DNA from: Pterobdella sp. o SKG-2022
Taxonomy: Eukaryota > Annelida > Clitellata > Hirudinida > Piscicolidae
Length of the DNA stretch: 64,000 nucleotides
Direction of reading: 5' to 3'
Assembly: GCA_964035795.1 (NCBI GenBank)
Contig: OZ038321.1
Span: 25,585,307-25,649,306, forward strand
Part shown: in pieces, positions 11,420 to 24,250 of the stretch
How positions within the stretch are numbered: position 1 is the stretch's first letter
How the letters are laid out: each line of letters opens with the position of its first letter
Translations under genes and position numbers: made by a program
Notes under the pieces: generated by a model
Told to the model about the DNA's origin: nothing
The model's database searches: none
What the model saw: the letters and a program-made list of their open reading frames with translations, nothing else

Positions 11420-14400
11420 AAATAAAAAATAAAAAAAAATAAAAACAACTAATTAATTTAAATAAATTTTTATATTTAATGCAAATTAAAATAGTTTATC
11501 GTGGTACAGATAGTGAGAATAAATTAAATGGCAATGAGATTCAGAACACATCTTCTGTAAGGTCGATGCTTTATACGGGTCCCTATCTTCTTTATTCTTG
11601 AAGTTTTATTTTTTTATCTTTATCAATATAATTGTTATTCCATTGAATGCCATTGATTTTATTATTATTAAATATAATATTTCAAATGACACTGCTAGTA
11701 ATAACAATATAAATATTATTATGCTTAGTTTATTTCATTTTTGGTTACATTCATTGGAATAATTCGATTTAAAGTTTTTATTTAAATTAAAAAATTGGAA
11801 ATTAATCAAAAACTCAATTGAAAAATCAATTTTAAAAAGTTTTTCGTTTTTTAAATCATTCTAGTTATTTCCCTTTTGGTACTCGTCGCAACTCCATTAA
11901 GCTACACCATTTGCTGCAGCATTTCAGACTTACAAACTCACAAGCAATACCTATGAGCTTGCAATCACCCCAGTCTTTTTCCTATCGTGAACTACTTTTA
12001 AAAGATTTTTCAATCTGATTATTTTCTCATATTCTGTTTCCATCATTTCATCTCATCTTTCACATCGGCTTTGGACTTTTGGACAAAAATCTCAGCTTAG
12101 CAGCTTTTGAAAAAAATCAATTTTTAGTAATAGTTTTGTTTTATTTATTTATATATTTCCATGGTCGATGTTTTCATCAGTTTTATGTGAAACTCACTCT
12201 TTTCGTAGAATAATATTTATACTCTTTTACTCTTTTTGGCTCCATTCCCATCTGTTTACAAACGCCTTCTTCTTATGATTTTTATAATGTTGTAGCTATG
12301 AAATGAAGATGTTGCATTTGAAAAACAAGAAATAAAAAATCAAAGTAACTACTGAAGAATATGTTTAATAAGGAGATGAAACTAAATATTGAAAAATATG
12401 ACCATTATTATCAGTTAAAAAAATGACGAATATTGATAATTCGAAAAAGTTTTCTAAATTTAATTTTCACAAAAAAATGAAAACTAACAAGGAAAATTTT
12501 GTGTTTCATGATAGAAATATACTGGATGGATATACTTAGAGATTCAAAAAGTTATTATTGACAGAAGTGTGAGCAATAATAAAGCAAGACTTGATCGCAT
12601 TGCAGAAAAATATTTGGGTAAAAATGGCGGTTGGAGACCAGATGAAAGCAATAAAAAATTAAGAAAAAAAAAAATCATTGGAAATGAGAAAACAATAAAA
12701 TCAAAAAAAAAATAAAATAAAAAATTTAAAAAAATCAAAAAAAAAAATAAAATAAAAAATTTAAAAAAATCAAAAAAAAAAATAAAATAAAAAATTTAAA
12801 AAAATCAATAAAAAAAATGATAAGAGAGGTTTGATCGCGAAATTCTGAGTGTTCGTAACAACCTTTATGGTGCAAGAAATGTCATAATATATCTTTTATT
12901 ATTGTTATTATTATTATTATTATTGTTGTTATTATTATTTTTTTTTCTTCTTTATATTATTATTACTCCTATTATTTATCCTTTCAAATTTCCTTTATCG
13001 CTTTTATTATTGTTATTTGTTCCATTACCATAGGATTGTTGTTATCATTATAGATAATGATATTAGGTACGTAGTTTGTATATATAGAATAATTGTGCTC
13101 AATATTACCAAAGGTACCGTTAGTATTTAAAAAATTTTTGTTGCTATGAAAATTATTTTGTTTATTCTTATTTCTTGTGAATACTTATATTATGAATGAA
13201 CTAAATATTTTTACATTTTTATGAATATTTTAAGAGATTGTTGAGCGTTTTCCTAGATTTCAACATTATTTATAGTAAAAGTTTTGAATCTCAAATTTAT
13301 TATTCCTCATTATAGTTTTTGAAATTTATACTACTGCTACTGTTAGTAGTAGTACTACTACTATTATTATTGTTATTATTATTATTATTATTGCTTTCAC
13401 ATAGACCATTGTTGTTGTTGCAGGTTTAATTACGTTTTTGTGCGTATTTTCTTTGTCCCCTTTTTAATTATTTGAAAGAAACTAATTAAAATAAAATTTT
13501 CAAAATTTTGATTAATATAGGCTCAAATTTTTTAACTCTAAAACTTTTTTCCAAAAAAAACTTTCAAGTATGATACTCTAGAAGTTTATCAATGATAAAA
13601 ATAACTTATATATCTGAAATGAGTTATTTTTTAAATAATTAGAATTCTTGATGCTTACCTAGTTGCCATATATATTTAAAAATTATACAAGACACCAACA
13701 AATAAATTTAGAAAAAAACAAAAAATGAAAAAAAATTTAAATTATAAAAAAACCTGGGAAAAATAAAAAATTCAAGATCTTATTCAAATCCATTCAACTT
13801 TGTAGAGAACTGTTGACCCAGATACATCCATCACCCAATCGAATCCTGAATTTCACCTTTGACCTAATTCAACTTTTTCAATCTCATATTCTTCTTTTAT
13901 ACAAGAAATTTTCAATAAAAATCCAACTTGAGAGCGTGGGATCGATCCCCGAGAAAAGATTTTTTGCAAAAACTATTTGATGTATATATCATGTTATTTT
14001 TGGGAAAATTATGCGAAAATTGACAAAATGATTATTTCATTAAAATTGAAAATGATATAAAAAAATGACGAGAATGAAAGAAAATCTGTGATGACGTTGT
14101 TATTTGATTAGCACAACGAAATTTCATTAAATAATATAAAAAATATTTAAAAATACAACTTAAAATATAATTAACATAATCAAAAAACTTAATAAACAAA
14201 ACTTAAAATTTTTATAACCAAACAAAAAAAGTGTAGAAAAAACGCTGAAAATGGAAATTTTTAAGTGACATTGAATACAAAAAAACAAAACAGCACACGC
14301 ACACTTTCACTAAAAACAACTAAAAGAAAAATTGGATAACAGAAAAAAGTGAAAAACTTTAGAAGCAAGTTTTGAAAGTGTGTACTTTAACACAAAACCT

Positions 14401-14440
14401 CTTGGATCGCTGGAAACTTGAAGAAATGCACTACAAAAAA
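11420..14440. other. Gene A last intron, 3' part
   Basis: AT-rich intron sequence with ATT/TTA simple repeats at 12890-12970 and 13330-13400. At 13930-13960 a GTGGGATCGATCCCCG word resembles a tRNA T-arm but has no tRNA around it. Confidence 0.5.
12701..12808 (+). repeat. Tandem repeat, about 34-35 bp x 3
   Basis: Three copies of an A-rich unit beginning TCAAAAAAA and containing ATAAAATAAAAAATTT, at 12701, 12735 and 12770. Confidence 0.9.
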
Positions 14441-14476
14441 CATTAAGACATAAGCCGACATGAAAACTTATTTAAT

Positions 14477-14654
<178 letters not shown>

Positions 14655-14655
<1 letters not shown>

Positions 14656-14985
14656 CATGCCACCTATGTTTTTGACCACCTTGACTTCTTTTACCACCAC
14701 ATATTTTACTGACCAATAATTTTTTGGGCACCGGGAATCTGCCATTCTTTCAATATGTCCTAGCCATTTGAGTTTTTTCAGTTCAAGGATTGAATATACG
14801 CGTTCAATGTTGTCTCTTGTTCTTATTTCGGTGTTTCTTAACAGGTCTCTCATAGAGATTTCACATATAGACCGAACACATTTATTAACTGACTGCAATC
14901 TTTGAACATGGTTGCTCAAAGGAACACAAGTCTCACAAACGTAAAGCAGGATAGGCATTATAAGGGATTTGAAAAGCCTCATCTT
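14655..14985 (-). pseudogene. LINE thumb and C-terminal region, frameshifted
   Basis: Reads MRLFKSLIMPILLYVCETC (the usual LLYg.E.W strand, with Trp replaced), VQRLQSVNKCVRSI, LKKLKWLGHIERM, then after another frame change GGQKHRWHD, the typical LINE C-terminal signature. Translation then passes into Val-Cys repeats from the (TG)n block, which is not part of the original protein. Confidence 0.75.
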
Positions 14986-16006
14986 CGTTTTTTTTTAACT
15001 TTTTTTGATACCATATGAGCCTTCCGATACTTCTGAAAGCAATCGATGCTTTACAGATACGAGTATCAATCTCTTCATCTATGGAACAGTCGTTTCGAAG
15101 TATACTGCCCAGATATTGATACAGCTCAACTTCCTCAGAACCACCGTCAATTTGATGTACCGAACTGTTGTCAAGATGAGTGTTTGTATTATCAGCTTCA
15201 GGACGCACAGCCATTATCTTAGATTTTTGTGTATTGATCTTCAAGCCGTAACGTGTAAATTCTTCACTGAGCGATTGAATAAGAGAGTTCAATACACTGC
15301 GATCGTTGCTCAATAATACCACATCAGCTGCGTACATGAGGATTTGAACTTTATCACTCATGTTGAACTTATGACGGCTGTTATTTACCAGAAGAGCGTC
15401 AAGGTTGTATTGAATATGGACTCCGGTATCAGGATGTTTTATCATGGCAGTCCTTATGATAACATCTAAAAATAAGTTAAACAGAGTTGGAGCCAGTACA
15501 TCACCCTGCTTTACACCTGATTCAACCTTGTATTCTTTAGACAACTGACCTTCAAACCGCACCACTCCATATGTTTCCTTATGTAAGGCTTCTATTATAC
15601 TCACGAACTTTTCAGGAAAGTTGTAGACACGACGTAACACAGCCCAAAGTAAGTTTCTGTTAACTGAGTCGTACGCTTTACAGAGATCAATGAAGCACAA
15701 AAAAACCGGTACGTTGAACTCCTTGGCCCGTTGCATCAATATTTTCGTAGAAAATAATTGATCACAACAACCTCTTTTGGCACGAAACCCACATTGAGAC
15801 TCACTTAGTTGCTCTTCAACATAATGTTTCATTCTGTTCAGCATCGCTCTTGCGAATACTTTGTAGGCTGAACATAAAAGTGAGATGCCACGGAAGTTAT
15901 CGCACTTCAACCTGCTACCTTTCTTGAAGATGGGAATAGTTATTTGTTTGGTCCAGTCTGAAGGAACCATTTCTTCGACCCATATTTGATCTGCAATAAA
16001 TTTCAA
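14933..16006 (-). pseudogene. LINE reverse transcriptase core
   Basis: About 357 codons stay open. Seen in order: RGISLLCSAYKVFARAMLNR (fingers), ESQCGFRAKRGCCDQ, FIDLCKAYDSVNR (motif A with catalytic Asp), GVKQGDVLAPTLFNLFLD (motif B), then MYAADVVLLS where the family has a Y.DD box (motif C), and YGLKINTQKSKIM, YLGSI (motifs D/E). The first Asp of motif C is an alanine (codon GCT), which should abolish catalysis. A frameshift near 14975 moves the thumb region to the overlapping frame. Confidence 0.85.
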
Positions 16007-16679
16007 TCATTTAACAGTCTCATCAGCACCTAATAGCAGTAGCTCTTTACTAATTTCATCAATTCCAGTAGAGCTATTTTTTTTACACTGTTTGAGTGTT
16101 TGTCAGAGACTCAGTCATTGGATACAGAGAGCTATCAGATGGAGGGAAACATTGAGGGAAATACAAAGAGCAGAATGATTGACCAATTGATGTTTGTGAC
16201 CTCTTTGAAGTGTTCACACCATCTCTTTAGTTTGCTTTTTGTTGTTGTTAGCCTTATTGTACCGTTTTTGGCTAAGATCTTCAAGCATCTATAACCTCTT
16301 GATTTGGTTAAAGTCTTCAAATTTTTTATTAAAGAGCCACCTTTACCTTGTTTCAAACTCATTTCATAATCATCTTCTGCCTCTACTTTTTTGTTCCCAC
16401 CATGAATTCAGAGCAAGTTTACATGCTTTTTTTCATTTTCTCTTTTTTATCACATATTGGGACTTGAAAAATAAGGGAATTGTTTGATTTTTTTGTTTAT
16501 GTTGCATAATTTTTTGGTAAACATCAGCTTTTTCAATTGTCAGCTGCCGAATTTCTTCAGTTACCCAATCTTTTTCATATTTTGTGTGGTTGGCAAAACT
16601 TTTTTTGCAGATGTTAAACTTTCTTTGAAAACTTTCTATAACTCATCAATATTTTTTGGGCCATTAGGTACTGCTAACT

Positions 16680-17215
16680 GGTTTTTGTAATTATTTATTA
16701 TGTTTTCGTCGAGTTCTCGGGGATTTTGAATGTATTGCTTGTGACTTGTTGCGAAAATGTTGCTTATGACATAATGATTTGAAGAATTTGAATTTTGCAA
16801 TAACAGGGAAGTGATCAAAAATATGAAGAGTTTTTTTGAACACTTTGGTGTCCAGGATGCAAGATCGGTATTGAGCATTGATGAATATGTGGTCAAGGAC
16901 ATGTCCACCATTTTTTTGACCAGGATGGTGCCATGTATACTGATGTATCTTCTTATGAGGGAACAAAATGTTGGTGATTGCCAGGTTTTTATAGTTGCAA
17001 AAATCCACCAGTCTTCTGCTGTTGTTATTTCTCACATCTGGATTATGCTTCCCATGTAGAGATGACCGGCTAGTTGGCTGACCATGACAGACATGCGTTT
17101 CATCTTCATTGTTTCAATAACGTTCAAAAGTTTGATGTTGAATTCAGTGGGGTTACCCAGACTTTTTACGTTCCAACAGCCAATATTGTAGAAAACCATT
17201 CTGTTCTTAGGATAA
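16680..17215 (-). pseudogene. LINE endonuclease (APE type) with internal deletion
   Basis: The N-terminal signature NIGCWNVKSLGNP is read from about 17212. About 40 residues later the frame shifts and the text resumes at SSLHGKHNPDVRNNN, then RRLVDFC, KKIHQYTWHHP, LDHIFI and FDHFPVIAKF, the C-terminal third of the family. The middle of a normal endonuclease, with several catalytic residues, is absent, so this copy cannot cut DNA. Confidence 0.75.
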
Positions 17216-17751
17216 AAATTGGTTTGAGTCTGACAGGTTATCAGCCTTGTGCAGACTTGCTCTTTATTGCGCTTTTGTTCTGGTTGCTCGAAAAATATCC
17301 ATTAATTTTGAAGAATTTACTTTTTAAAAATTTTGAAATAGTAAAAAGTTATATTAATGTTTTTCTTCACCGAAGAGACCAATTTCCAAAAAATATCTTT
17401 TTTAATTATGTAAAGTTCACTTTTACGCAATCAACCGCTATTAATCCTTTGTTTCAAAAACTTCACTTTAAAGTTCAGAAAACCATTTAAATTAAAATAT
17501 TTACATTTTATTTTTAAATTGTTTTAATAGCCACGAATTAACTTATTTTTCACAATTAATATCCTCTTTGAACGATAGTTGAGTTACGAGTGTCTAGACA
17601 AAATCAAAAAAACTCGATTATTTAAAATATATGATTATAATAGTGTTAAATGTTTATTTTTATAGTTATACGATATATAATAGTAATGAATTTCACTTTT
17701 TAACTAGGTTTAAATCCAAAATTAGCGGAGCCATGTTAAAGTACGATCGAG

Positions 17752-17771
17752 CACACACACACACACACACA
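17752..17771 (+). repeat. Short (CA)10 tract
   Basis: Twenty bases of CA, the shortest of the CA tracts in this intron. Confidence 0.9.
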
Positions 17772-18838
17772 ATTCTTGAATACTAGGCGATAAGTTAATC
17801 CCACAAAAGTCAATCTCTAAGCGATGTCACCTATAAAATGTAAACCGTACAATTCAATATATTTAGCGTCGACTTTGCAATCCTTTGTAGTTAAAGCTTT
17901 AATTATTGCATTCAGAAAGCTTCCAAGATGAAAATGTTTTTTAAAAGCATGAGAAATCACCGGCATACAATGTCGTTTTGCAAAAGACTAATATTGAATA
18001 GAATTTTAAAAACTGTTATAATTTGGTACCATATAAAATTTGTATACTTGGGTTGAGTTTGAATTGCGTTTGGACACTAGCACAAACATCTATTTATGAG
18101 GTATCAGATCTATCAAACGACGACAAATATAAAGTTTAAATTTAGAAAAAAAAATTATTCGTTTTATTTTGAAAAAAGTTTCATGGAATAGAAAAAAGTT
18201 TTGAAGAAAAACTCAAGCGTTAATAAAGATAATTTTTTTTTGAAAAAATCCAGAAAAAGAAAAGGTTTAATAAAAAAATAAAAAACTAAACAAAAAGTTT
18301 TTGAATCAGAAAAAAAAACTGCGTTGAAAGTTATAAAAAATCAAATTGTTTAATGGAAAAAACTTCAGATAAAAAAATTAATTTTATAAATTGTGCCGTT
18401 ACTAAAAACTGAAAAATTTGTACTAAAAATTAAAAAATATAAAATGAAAAAATGATGAATTTCTTTTAAAACTGAGTTTTAATTGAAAATTATTTGCAAA
18501 AAAGTAAAAATAAAACATATGCACAAAACTCAAAACAAAAAAAATAAGAATACAAATATAATTCCAGCACACAAACACCAAATACAATAGAGATACTCAT
18601 CAAGTTTATGATGTAGACTTGGGAGTCTTTTAACATATGAATATTATCTATTTAACAATAAATATGATGTAATTACATTGCAAAATAAAAAACATATAAA
18701 AATATCAAATAAAAAGCAAAAAAAGAAATTTTAAAAATGAGAACAGGATATTTGCAGCATTAACATCATTCGATACAATCAAGCAAAATAGCCCAGCACA
18801 AAAACAATTTAAACCAAGCGTTCCCATCAACTGAATAA

Positions 18839-18875
18839 CACGAAGCTTTTCAGCAAGCTGACATTATCAAGTGAA
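18839..18875 (+). repeat. Dispersed AAGCTT motif, best copy
   Basis: CACGAAGCTTTTCAGCAAG followed by CTGACATTATCAAGTGA. Related copies in the same direction: 8-47, 8698-8735, 20571-20610, 21023-21050, 60650-60690 and 60979-61020. In the opposite direction: 50877-50912, 54284-54320, 56907-56947, 57436-57475 and 63675-63712. Two or more copies are preceded by CAACTGAATAA. Confidence 0.7.
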
Positions 18876-19107
18876 GCAAAAAAACTTAAAGACATTGCTA
18901 ACTTCATTGGCTATAGCATATAATCTTGGAACGTTCATTTATGAATAATGAGCCGAAATATCAAAGTTGAAACTGCTAAAGTTTTTAAAATATTTTTGAA
19001 GTTATTATTCATTGGAAATAATGTATTTAAAAGTGTATTCTAGTTTTTTTGTTTGCTAGTAAACAAAATACTCACACGCGTCCGCATACATAACAAACGC
19101 ACATGAA

Positions 19108-19279
<172 letters not shown>

Positions 19280-20232
19280 TTCATCCACCTTGATGAAAAT
19301 GCACTAATAAACATTTAAAAGCTTCACAAAATTACTTCTAATGAGATTTGAAAAAAGTATGCAGAAAAACTTAAACTGATGATGAATTCAAGCAAAGTCA
19401 TAGCAAAACTCAAGCAAACAAACGAAAATAGAAACTTTAACCTAGAGCCAAACAAAAAACTTGAGAATTAAAAAAAACGGAAAGATAAAAATTATATTTA
19501 CAAAGATAAAAAAAGAAAAAATGTAGATATGCACGAACAAAGTAAAACAAAAATTATGCGTACAAAGAACTATAGGCTAACCAATAAATCTATAAACATT
19601 TATATTCAAGAAACTAACACCCAAACAAATATTTAGTATTAAAAATACTAAGACAGACACGCAAACATGAACACAGTCAAACGAACAGATGCTAAGAAAA
19701 AAAACAAATATTTAAACAAAAATGATAAAAATGTTGAGACTAACAAACAAATATTCAAACAAAAAGACAAAAAGACATTTAGGCGAACAATTATACAAAC
19801 AGGCAAACAGATGAAAAGAGATATACAAAAAGACATTTTAAAGTTTAATGGCATACGAATTTAGAGGCATCTTTTATTGCTGATTTATATTTATTTTTCT
19901 TGTTATTCACTTTTTTAAAAAACTTAGTTTTTTTTAGATGCTTTCGTTATTTTGTTTGAATTAATTTCTTTAATTTTTTGTTTTGTTGGTTTTTAAAGAG
20001 AATTTTAAATTTTCGTCTGTCTATTTCTCTTTACTCTAGTTTTCTTCCAATCCTCTTCATTGCTTGAGTTTATTTGTTAGTAAATAAAAATTCCAAAAAG
20101 TTTTTTGTTCTTATTATTGAGTTGTTTTATATTGATGTCCATTGTTGAGACAAACTTTTTAGAGACATATTCAAAAGACTTTCAATAAATACTTTACCAA
20201 AAAAATCCTTTCTACTCATAAGGTTTTCAATA

Positions 20233-20472
20233 CATTTATAAAAACAGTGAAAACAGATGTAATTATTCAATTATGATAACATATTAAGATAAAACTGGAC
20301 TTACCAAAATTATAGTGATTTCATTTTTCAATAAATGTATTAAAAACTTCATCATTTATAAAAACAGTGAAAACAGATGTAATTATTCAATTATGATAAC
20401 ATATTAAGATAAAACTGGACTTACCAAAATTATAGTGATTTCATTTTTCAATAAATGTATTAAAAACTTCAT
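20233..20472 (+). repeat. Exact 120-bp tandem duplication
   Basis: Bases 20233-20352 and 20353-20472 appear identical. Each copy starts CATTTATAAAAACAGTG and ends TTAAAAACTTCAT, and its ends form an imperfect inverted repeat (ATACATTTAT against ATAAATGTAT). The perfect identity points to a recent event. Confidence 0.95.
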
Positions 20473-21105
20473 GAAGCAAAATAGGTTAAGTTCAAAACAG
20501 TAAAACAGTGGAAGTAGCCTGACAAGATTGTATGCCAAAACAAACAGAAGAAATTTATTTTGAATAATTTCACAAAGTTTTTTCCATGAAAAACTTTCAT
20601 TCTCAAGTGAAATTTTGTTTGATAAAAACTACATGTTTATATCATATATAGTTAAGTATTTCTTCTGTATTAAAAAATTTAATTTTTCAAAAAAAAGTAT
20701 TATTTTTAATAATTCCAATATTGGTAACCTCATTTGGAAAAAATTAAATTCGAAAAAGTTTAAATCCAAGACAAATATATAAATATAACTAGACATTGTT
20801 TTTTAATATAACAATAAAATTCGAAATAGCTATTTGTGTTTTCAATTACTTTGGTTCAACCATTTCAAAGTTTGAGAAAACCATATTATTTTACACAATA
20901 ACTAATATTAAAATGCTACAAACAATTAAACTTCAAATTTTATGGAACAAAAGTGAGTGATAATTTAAGTTCAGTATGAAAATTGAACACAAATTATTTA
21001 TTTGAATAATTTGTTAAGAATTTCTCAAAAAACCTCACTTTATCAAGTGATTTTGAGATTCAAAAGTATTTGATTTCAATTAAATTCAAGAGTAAAGACA
21101 CAAAC

Positions 21106-21284
21106 CTTCATAGCCAATTAGAAATCGTTTAAGGTCAAATGGGGCAGAACCAGCAGTCATCCACACCCTCACCTCATTGGTCAGTGAGTAATAGAGGTGC
21201 TGAACTCTGACCTTCGACCCACAAATGTCGAAAGTCACAACCCCATCTTGCAGCCAGCCATATTTAACACATGAAGAAGCACTG
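21106..21284 (-). CDS. Gene A exon: C-terminal half of CUB domain
   Basis: The exon completes the CUB domain begun at 29200-29011. Seen: SCVKYGWLQDG (third CUB cysteine and the YG.l.D motif), FDICGSKVR (fourth cysteine), HLYYSLTNEVRVWM (the lyyS.tN.V.V strand) and KRFLIGYE (the terminal FLl.Ye strand). Translation is open through all 59 codons, and the region is GC-rich against AT-rich flanks. The upstream phase-2 remnant AA plus the first base gives an asparagine codon. The acceptor is TTAGCAG, two AGs three bases apart, so the exon can start at 21284 or 21281 without losing frame. The donor is GAAG/GTTTGT after 21106, phase 1. This frame lacked a start codon, so a start-based ORF search misses it. 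Confidence 0.85.
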
Positions 21285-21864
21285 CTAAGTTGTATAAGTA
21301 ATATCTTTTAGAAGTATGTAATTATTTAAAGTTAAAAAATCAAATAATAATAATGATAATACGATGATAATAAAAACAATAATAATTCGAGATGACATTT
21401 TCACCAGTTGAATATATTGAAAAGTGCTGAAAATGGCTTAATACAGTTTGGCTTTTGAGATCCTATGCTTTGTGGAACCATGAAAAGTCAAGTCATGATA
21501 AATTCTAACCCTTGTTTTTTTATTATTGTTAAGTAAATAGTTCAACCATTTGATCGCCCTCAACTGAGGTTTCATATTGTGAAGACAATAACTTTTTCAC
21601 TATCATTCACAAATCTTTAAAACCAGTGTATAAAAAAATCCATCAAACATTTGAGTTGAGTGGGTTTGAATTGCCGTCTTGGTTTCAACTTTGGAAAACA
21701 CAGGACAACTTTCATGATTTTTGATGCATCGTTTGGTCTTGTTGATTTTGCTCTAGTTTTTTTTCAACTGTCTTGGCTTAATTTTTTTATGAAATTTATA
21801 ATAAACTGTAACAAGTTGTTATCTATGATATTATTGTGGTTTTTTAGCTGTTCTACCACTTTGT

Positions 21865-22050
21865 GAATTTTAAAAACACGACAATATTTGAATTTTTTAT
21901 TTTGACAAAACTTTTCGGTATATTCTATATCATCATCAAGTAACTAGTTATATATTCTACATCACCATTGGTTACCTGATGATGATATAGAATATATCGA
22001 AAAGCTTCGTCGAAATAAAAAATTCAAATATTGTCGTGTTTTTATGATTC
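21865..22050. mobile_element. Fold-back element of about 180 bp
   Basis: Arms of about 75 bases: TAAAAACACGACAATATTTG through CTATATCATCATCA on the left and its near-perfect reverse complement ending at 22044. The loop is about 25 bases. The right arm contains CGAAAAGCTTCGTCG, close to the dispersed AAGCTT motif of this window. Confidence 0.85.
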
Positions 22051-22199
22051 ATAATTTTGAGGCTAATTGTTCAAAATATTCTTATTCACCTCCATCCTTG
22101 AATAAGATTTAATTCTTTTTTTCTTTAAATATTTTGTCTAATTATAACTGTGGTTGTCAATGTTTTTCATTATTTATTCTTTTTTTATGAAATATTATT

Positions 22200-22860
22200 G
22201 TTTTTTTTGTTCTTATTAGTTTGTGAATCTTATTATTATTATTATAAATACTGTTGTTTTGATTTTCATTATTAGTTTTTGTTTTTTTTTTTATCAATAG
22301 TTTTTGTTATTTTTATTTTTTATGTTATTATTATTGTTGTTTTTATTGTTATTATCGTTAATAAAGCACCAGAAGTAATAAGGTGGAGCAATCAGCCACT
22401 GACCAGAAAAACAAATAAATTTCAAAATTAATGAAAAAATAATGTGAATAATAATTAAAATGAAAAAACAAAAAAATAAACTGTGTTAGTTTTATGCAAA
22501 AAAATACCGTAATACAAGTGTGTTTTGAAAAAAAAAGAGAAAAATAAAAACAAATAATAGAAAACTAATCGAAAAAAATGAAGAAATGTATCAGTAGAAT
22601 GACAGTGAAATCAAAAAAATGAAATTAAAAGTATAACGAAAACAAAAAAAATAATAATAATAAATGCACATAATCTAGAACACTAGGTTTCACAAATGAT
22701 GCAGAATTTACATCATCGTCATCAACATTATTCACGGCATCAGCATCTTCGTCTTCTTTTTCTTCATCTTCTTTTTCTTCTTCTTCTGTTTCTTTTTTCT
22801 TATTTTTCTTCTTTTTCTTTTTTTTCTTTTTCTTTTTTTGCTTCGTCATCATCACCATAA
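22200..22860 (+). repeat. TTA-rich then TTC/CTT-rich simple-sequence region
   Basis: 22200-22360 is ATT/TTA repeats. 22722-22850 is a pyrimidine run of TTC/CTT words on the plus strand. Part of the 7.7-kb gene A intron lies here; no exon seen. Confidence 0.75.
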
Positions 22861-23869
22861 ATTCATTGTTTTTATCATTAATTCAAAATTTTACCGGCTA
22901 ATTTTTTTTATAAATTATCATTACTGCTATTATGTTTTCAACTTCTACCGTTATGCAAAACCAATTTTTTCAAATTTTCAATGTTTCACAAGTTTGATAA
23001 GTGTTCATAACTTATCCAAATCCAACTAATAATATCGCTCACAACTTTTTATTATTTATAATTTTTATAATTGTTTTGTTCAACTAATCTAAAATTATTA
23101 TTTTTTAGATTTTAAAAGTATATTTTCCAATAATTTTATTATTTCGAATTATCATTTTCAATATTATTATTAGTTGAATTGCTTCACTATTTTTCTATTT
23201 TTTATGTATAATTTCACTAGTATGTTATTTCAAGTATCAAACTTATATAGATAGTAATGAACCAATCCAAAGCATAAATAAGACAATGAGCTAAATATTA
23301 TTTACTTGAAATTTTCTTCCGCTTTCAAAAATATTTTCTATTGCATCGTACGATACGCTGGCATTCAACTTCAAAAATAAACTAAAACTATCAAAAAAAG
23401 AACAAAAATAACTTAAAAAAACAACAAAAACAAAATTTTTTTATTGATATTAAACAATTTCAAAAAACTAACTGAAAATCTTTATGGATTTATAATGAAA
23501 TACAAGAAAGCAAATACATGGAAACGTTAGCGCCACTGGCTTTATCTTGCATCTCTGCATAATTCATCCACCTGATTCTCAATCTTTTTCTTGTATAATG
23601 AGAATATATAAAAATAGTAATGAAAACAAAAAATTTGATAAGAGAATTATACAGAAAAGTATAAAAATAAAATTAAATGAAAGCAATAAGAATGAAAATT
23701 TTTGTTGTCATAATTTTTATCACAATATTATCACTTATTATTTGGATAATAGTATTAAGTGGAAACACTGTTGAAATGTTAACCTCGTCATTCAAATGTT
23801 TTACTTTTATGTGCTTCTAATTTTATTGATATCAAACTTATTCATTTTATTCGATGTGGATGAGTAAAT

Positions 23870-24030
23870 ACATACAAGGGTGGATTGGTGGATAAATGGA
23901 AAGATGATTGTTGGAAGCATGGATAGGAAGATGGATAAATACATGGACGGATTAGTAAATAAATCAATGAAATGAAGAAAAATAGATGAAAAGGAATGAA
24001 TGGATAGATGGAAAGGGATAGATGGATATC
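23870..24030 (+). repeat. Degenerate GGAT tract
   Basis: GGATGGATAAAT-type words with substitutions, the same word family as 25330-25760. Confidence 0.75.
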
Positions 24031-24057
24031 TCAACCAATCAGCTTATTCTTTTGCAT

Positions 24058-24250
24058 TCAGGCAGGTGCGGACAGAATTTGTCTTCTTAAATATACCTTG
24101 TGGATTCTTTTTTGTTCAATTCGGCATTTTCTGTTTCTCGAGTACTTTTTATAAAGTTTACTAAATTTTTTTATAAAGGTCGGTTGTGTACGATAGTCTA
24201 ACGTGGTTTCTAATTCAGATTTAGTCAAAGTTTTTCAAAATGAGGAGGTT
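24058..24250 (-). CDS. Candidate basic open frame within gene A intron
   Basis: About 60 codons are open on the minus strand, ending TGA at 24058, rich in Lys/Arg (LDYRTQPTFIKKFSKLYKKY, RIHKVYLRRQILSAP). It has no start codon and no clear splice sites. A basic composition in an intron suggests a transposon remnant rather than an exon. Low certainty. Confidence 0.2.

Larger units (their letters stand above)
14655..17215 (-). mobile_element. Non-LTR retrotransposon (LINE), APE endonuclease + reverse transcriptase, decayed
   Basis: In order on the minus strand are an AP-endonuclease start (17212), the endonuclease C-terminus (to about 16890), a linker with WCEHFKEV (about 16200), reverse-transcriptase motifs (16006-15000) and a C-terminal KLKWLGHIERM / GGQKHRWHD region (to 14655). 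That order is standard for APE-type LINEs, and the sequence style resembles RTE-like elements; the clade is not certain. The copy is dead: most of the endonuclease middle is missing, the frame changes several times, stops interrupt the linker and one catalytic Asp is changed. It lies in the last intron of gene A in the same orientation. The 3' end runs directly into a (TG)n tract. Confidence 0.85.

Noticed and set aside
13925..13965. tRNA gene suggested by GTGGGATCGATCCCCG
   Set aside because: Only a T-arm-like word; no acceptor stem, D-arm or anticodon arm can be drawn around it.
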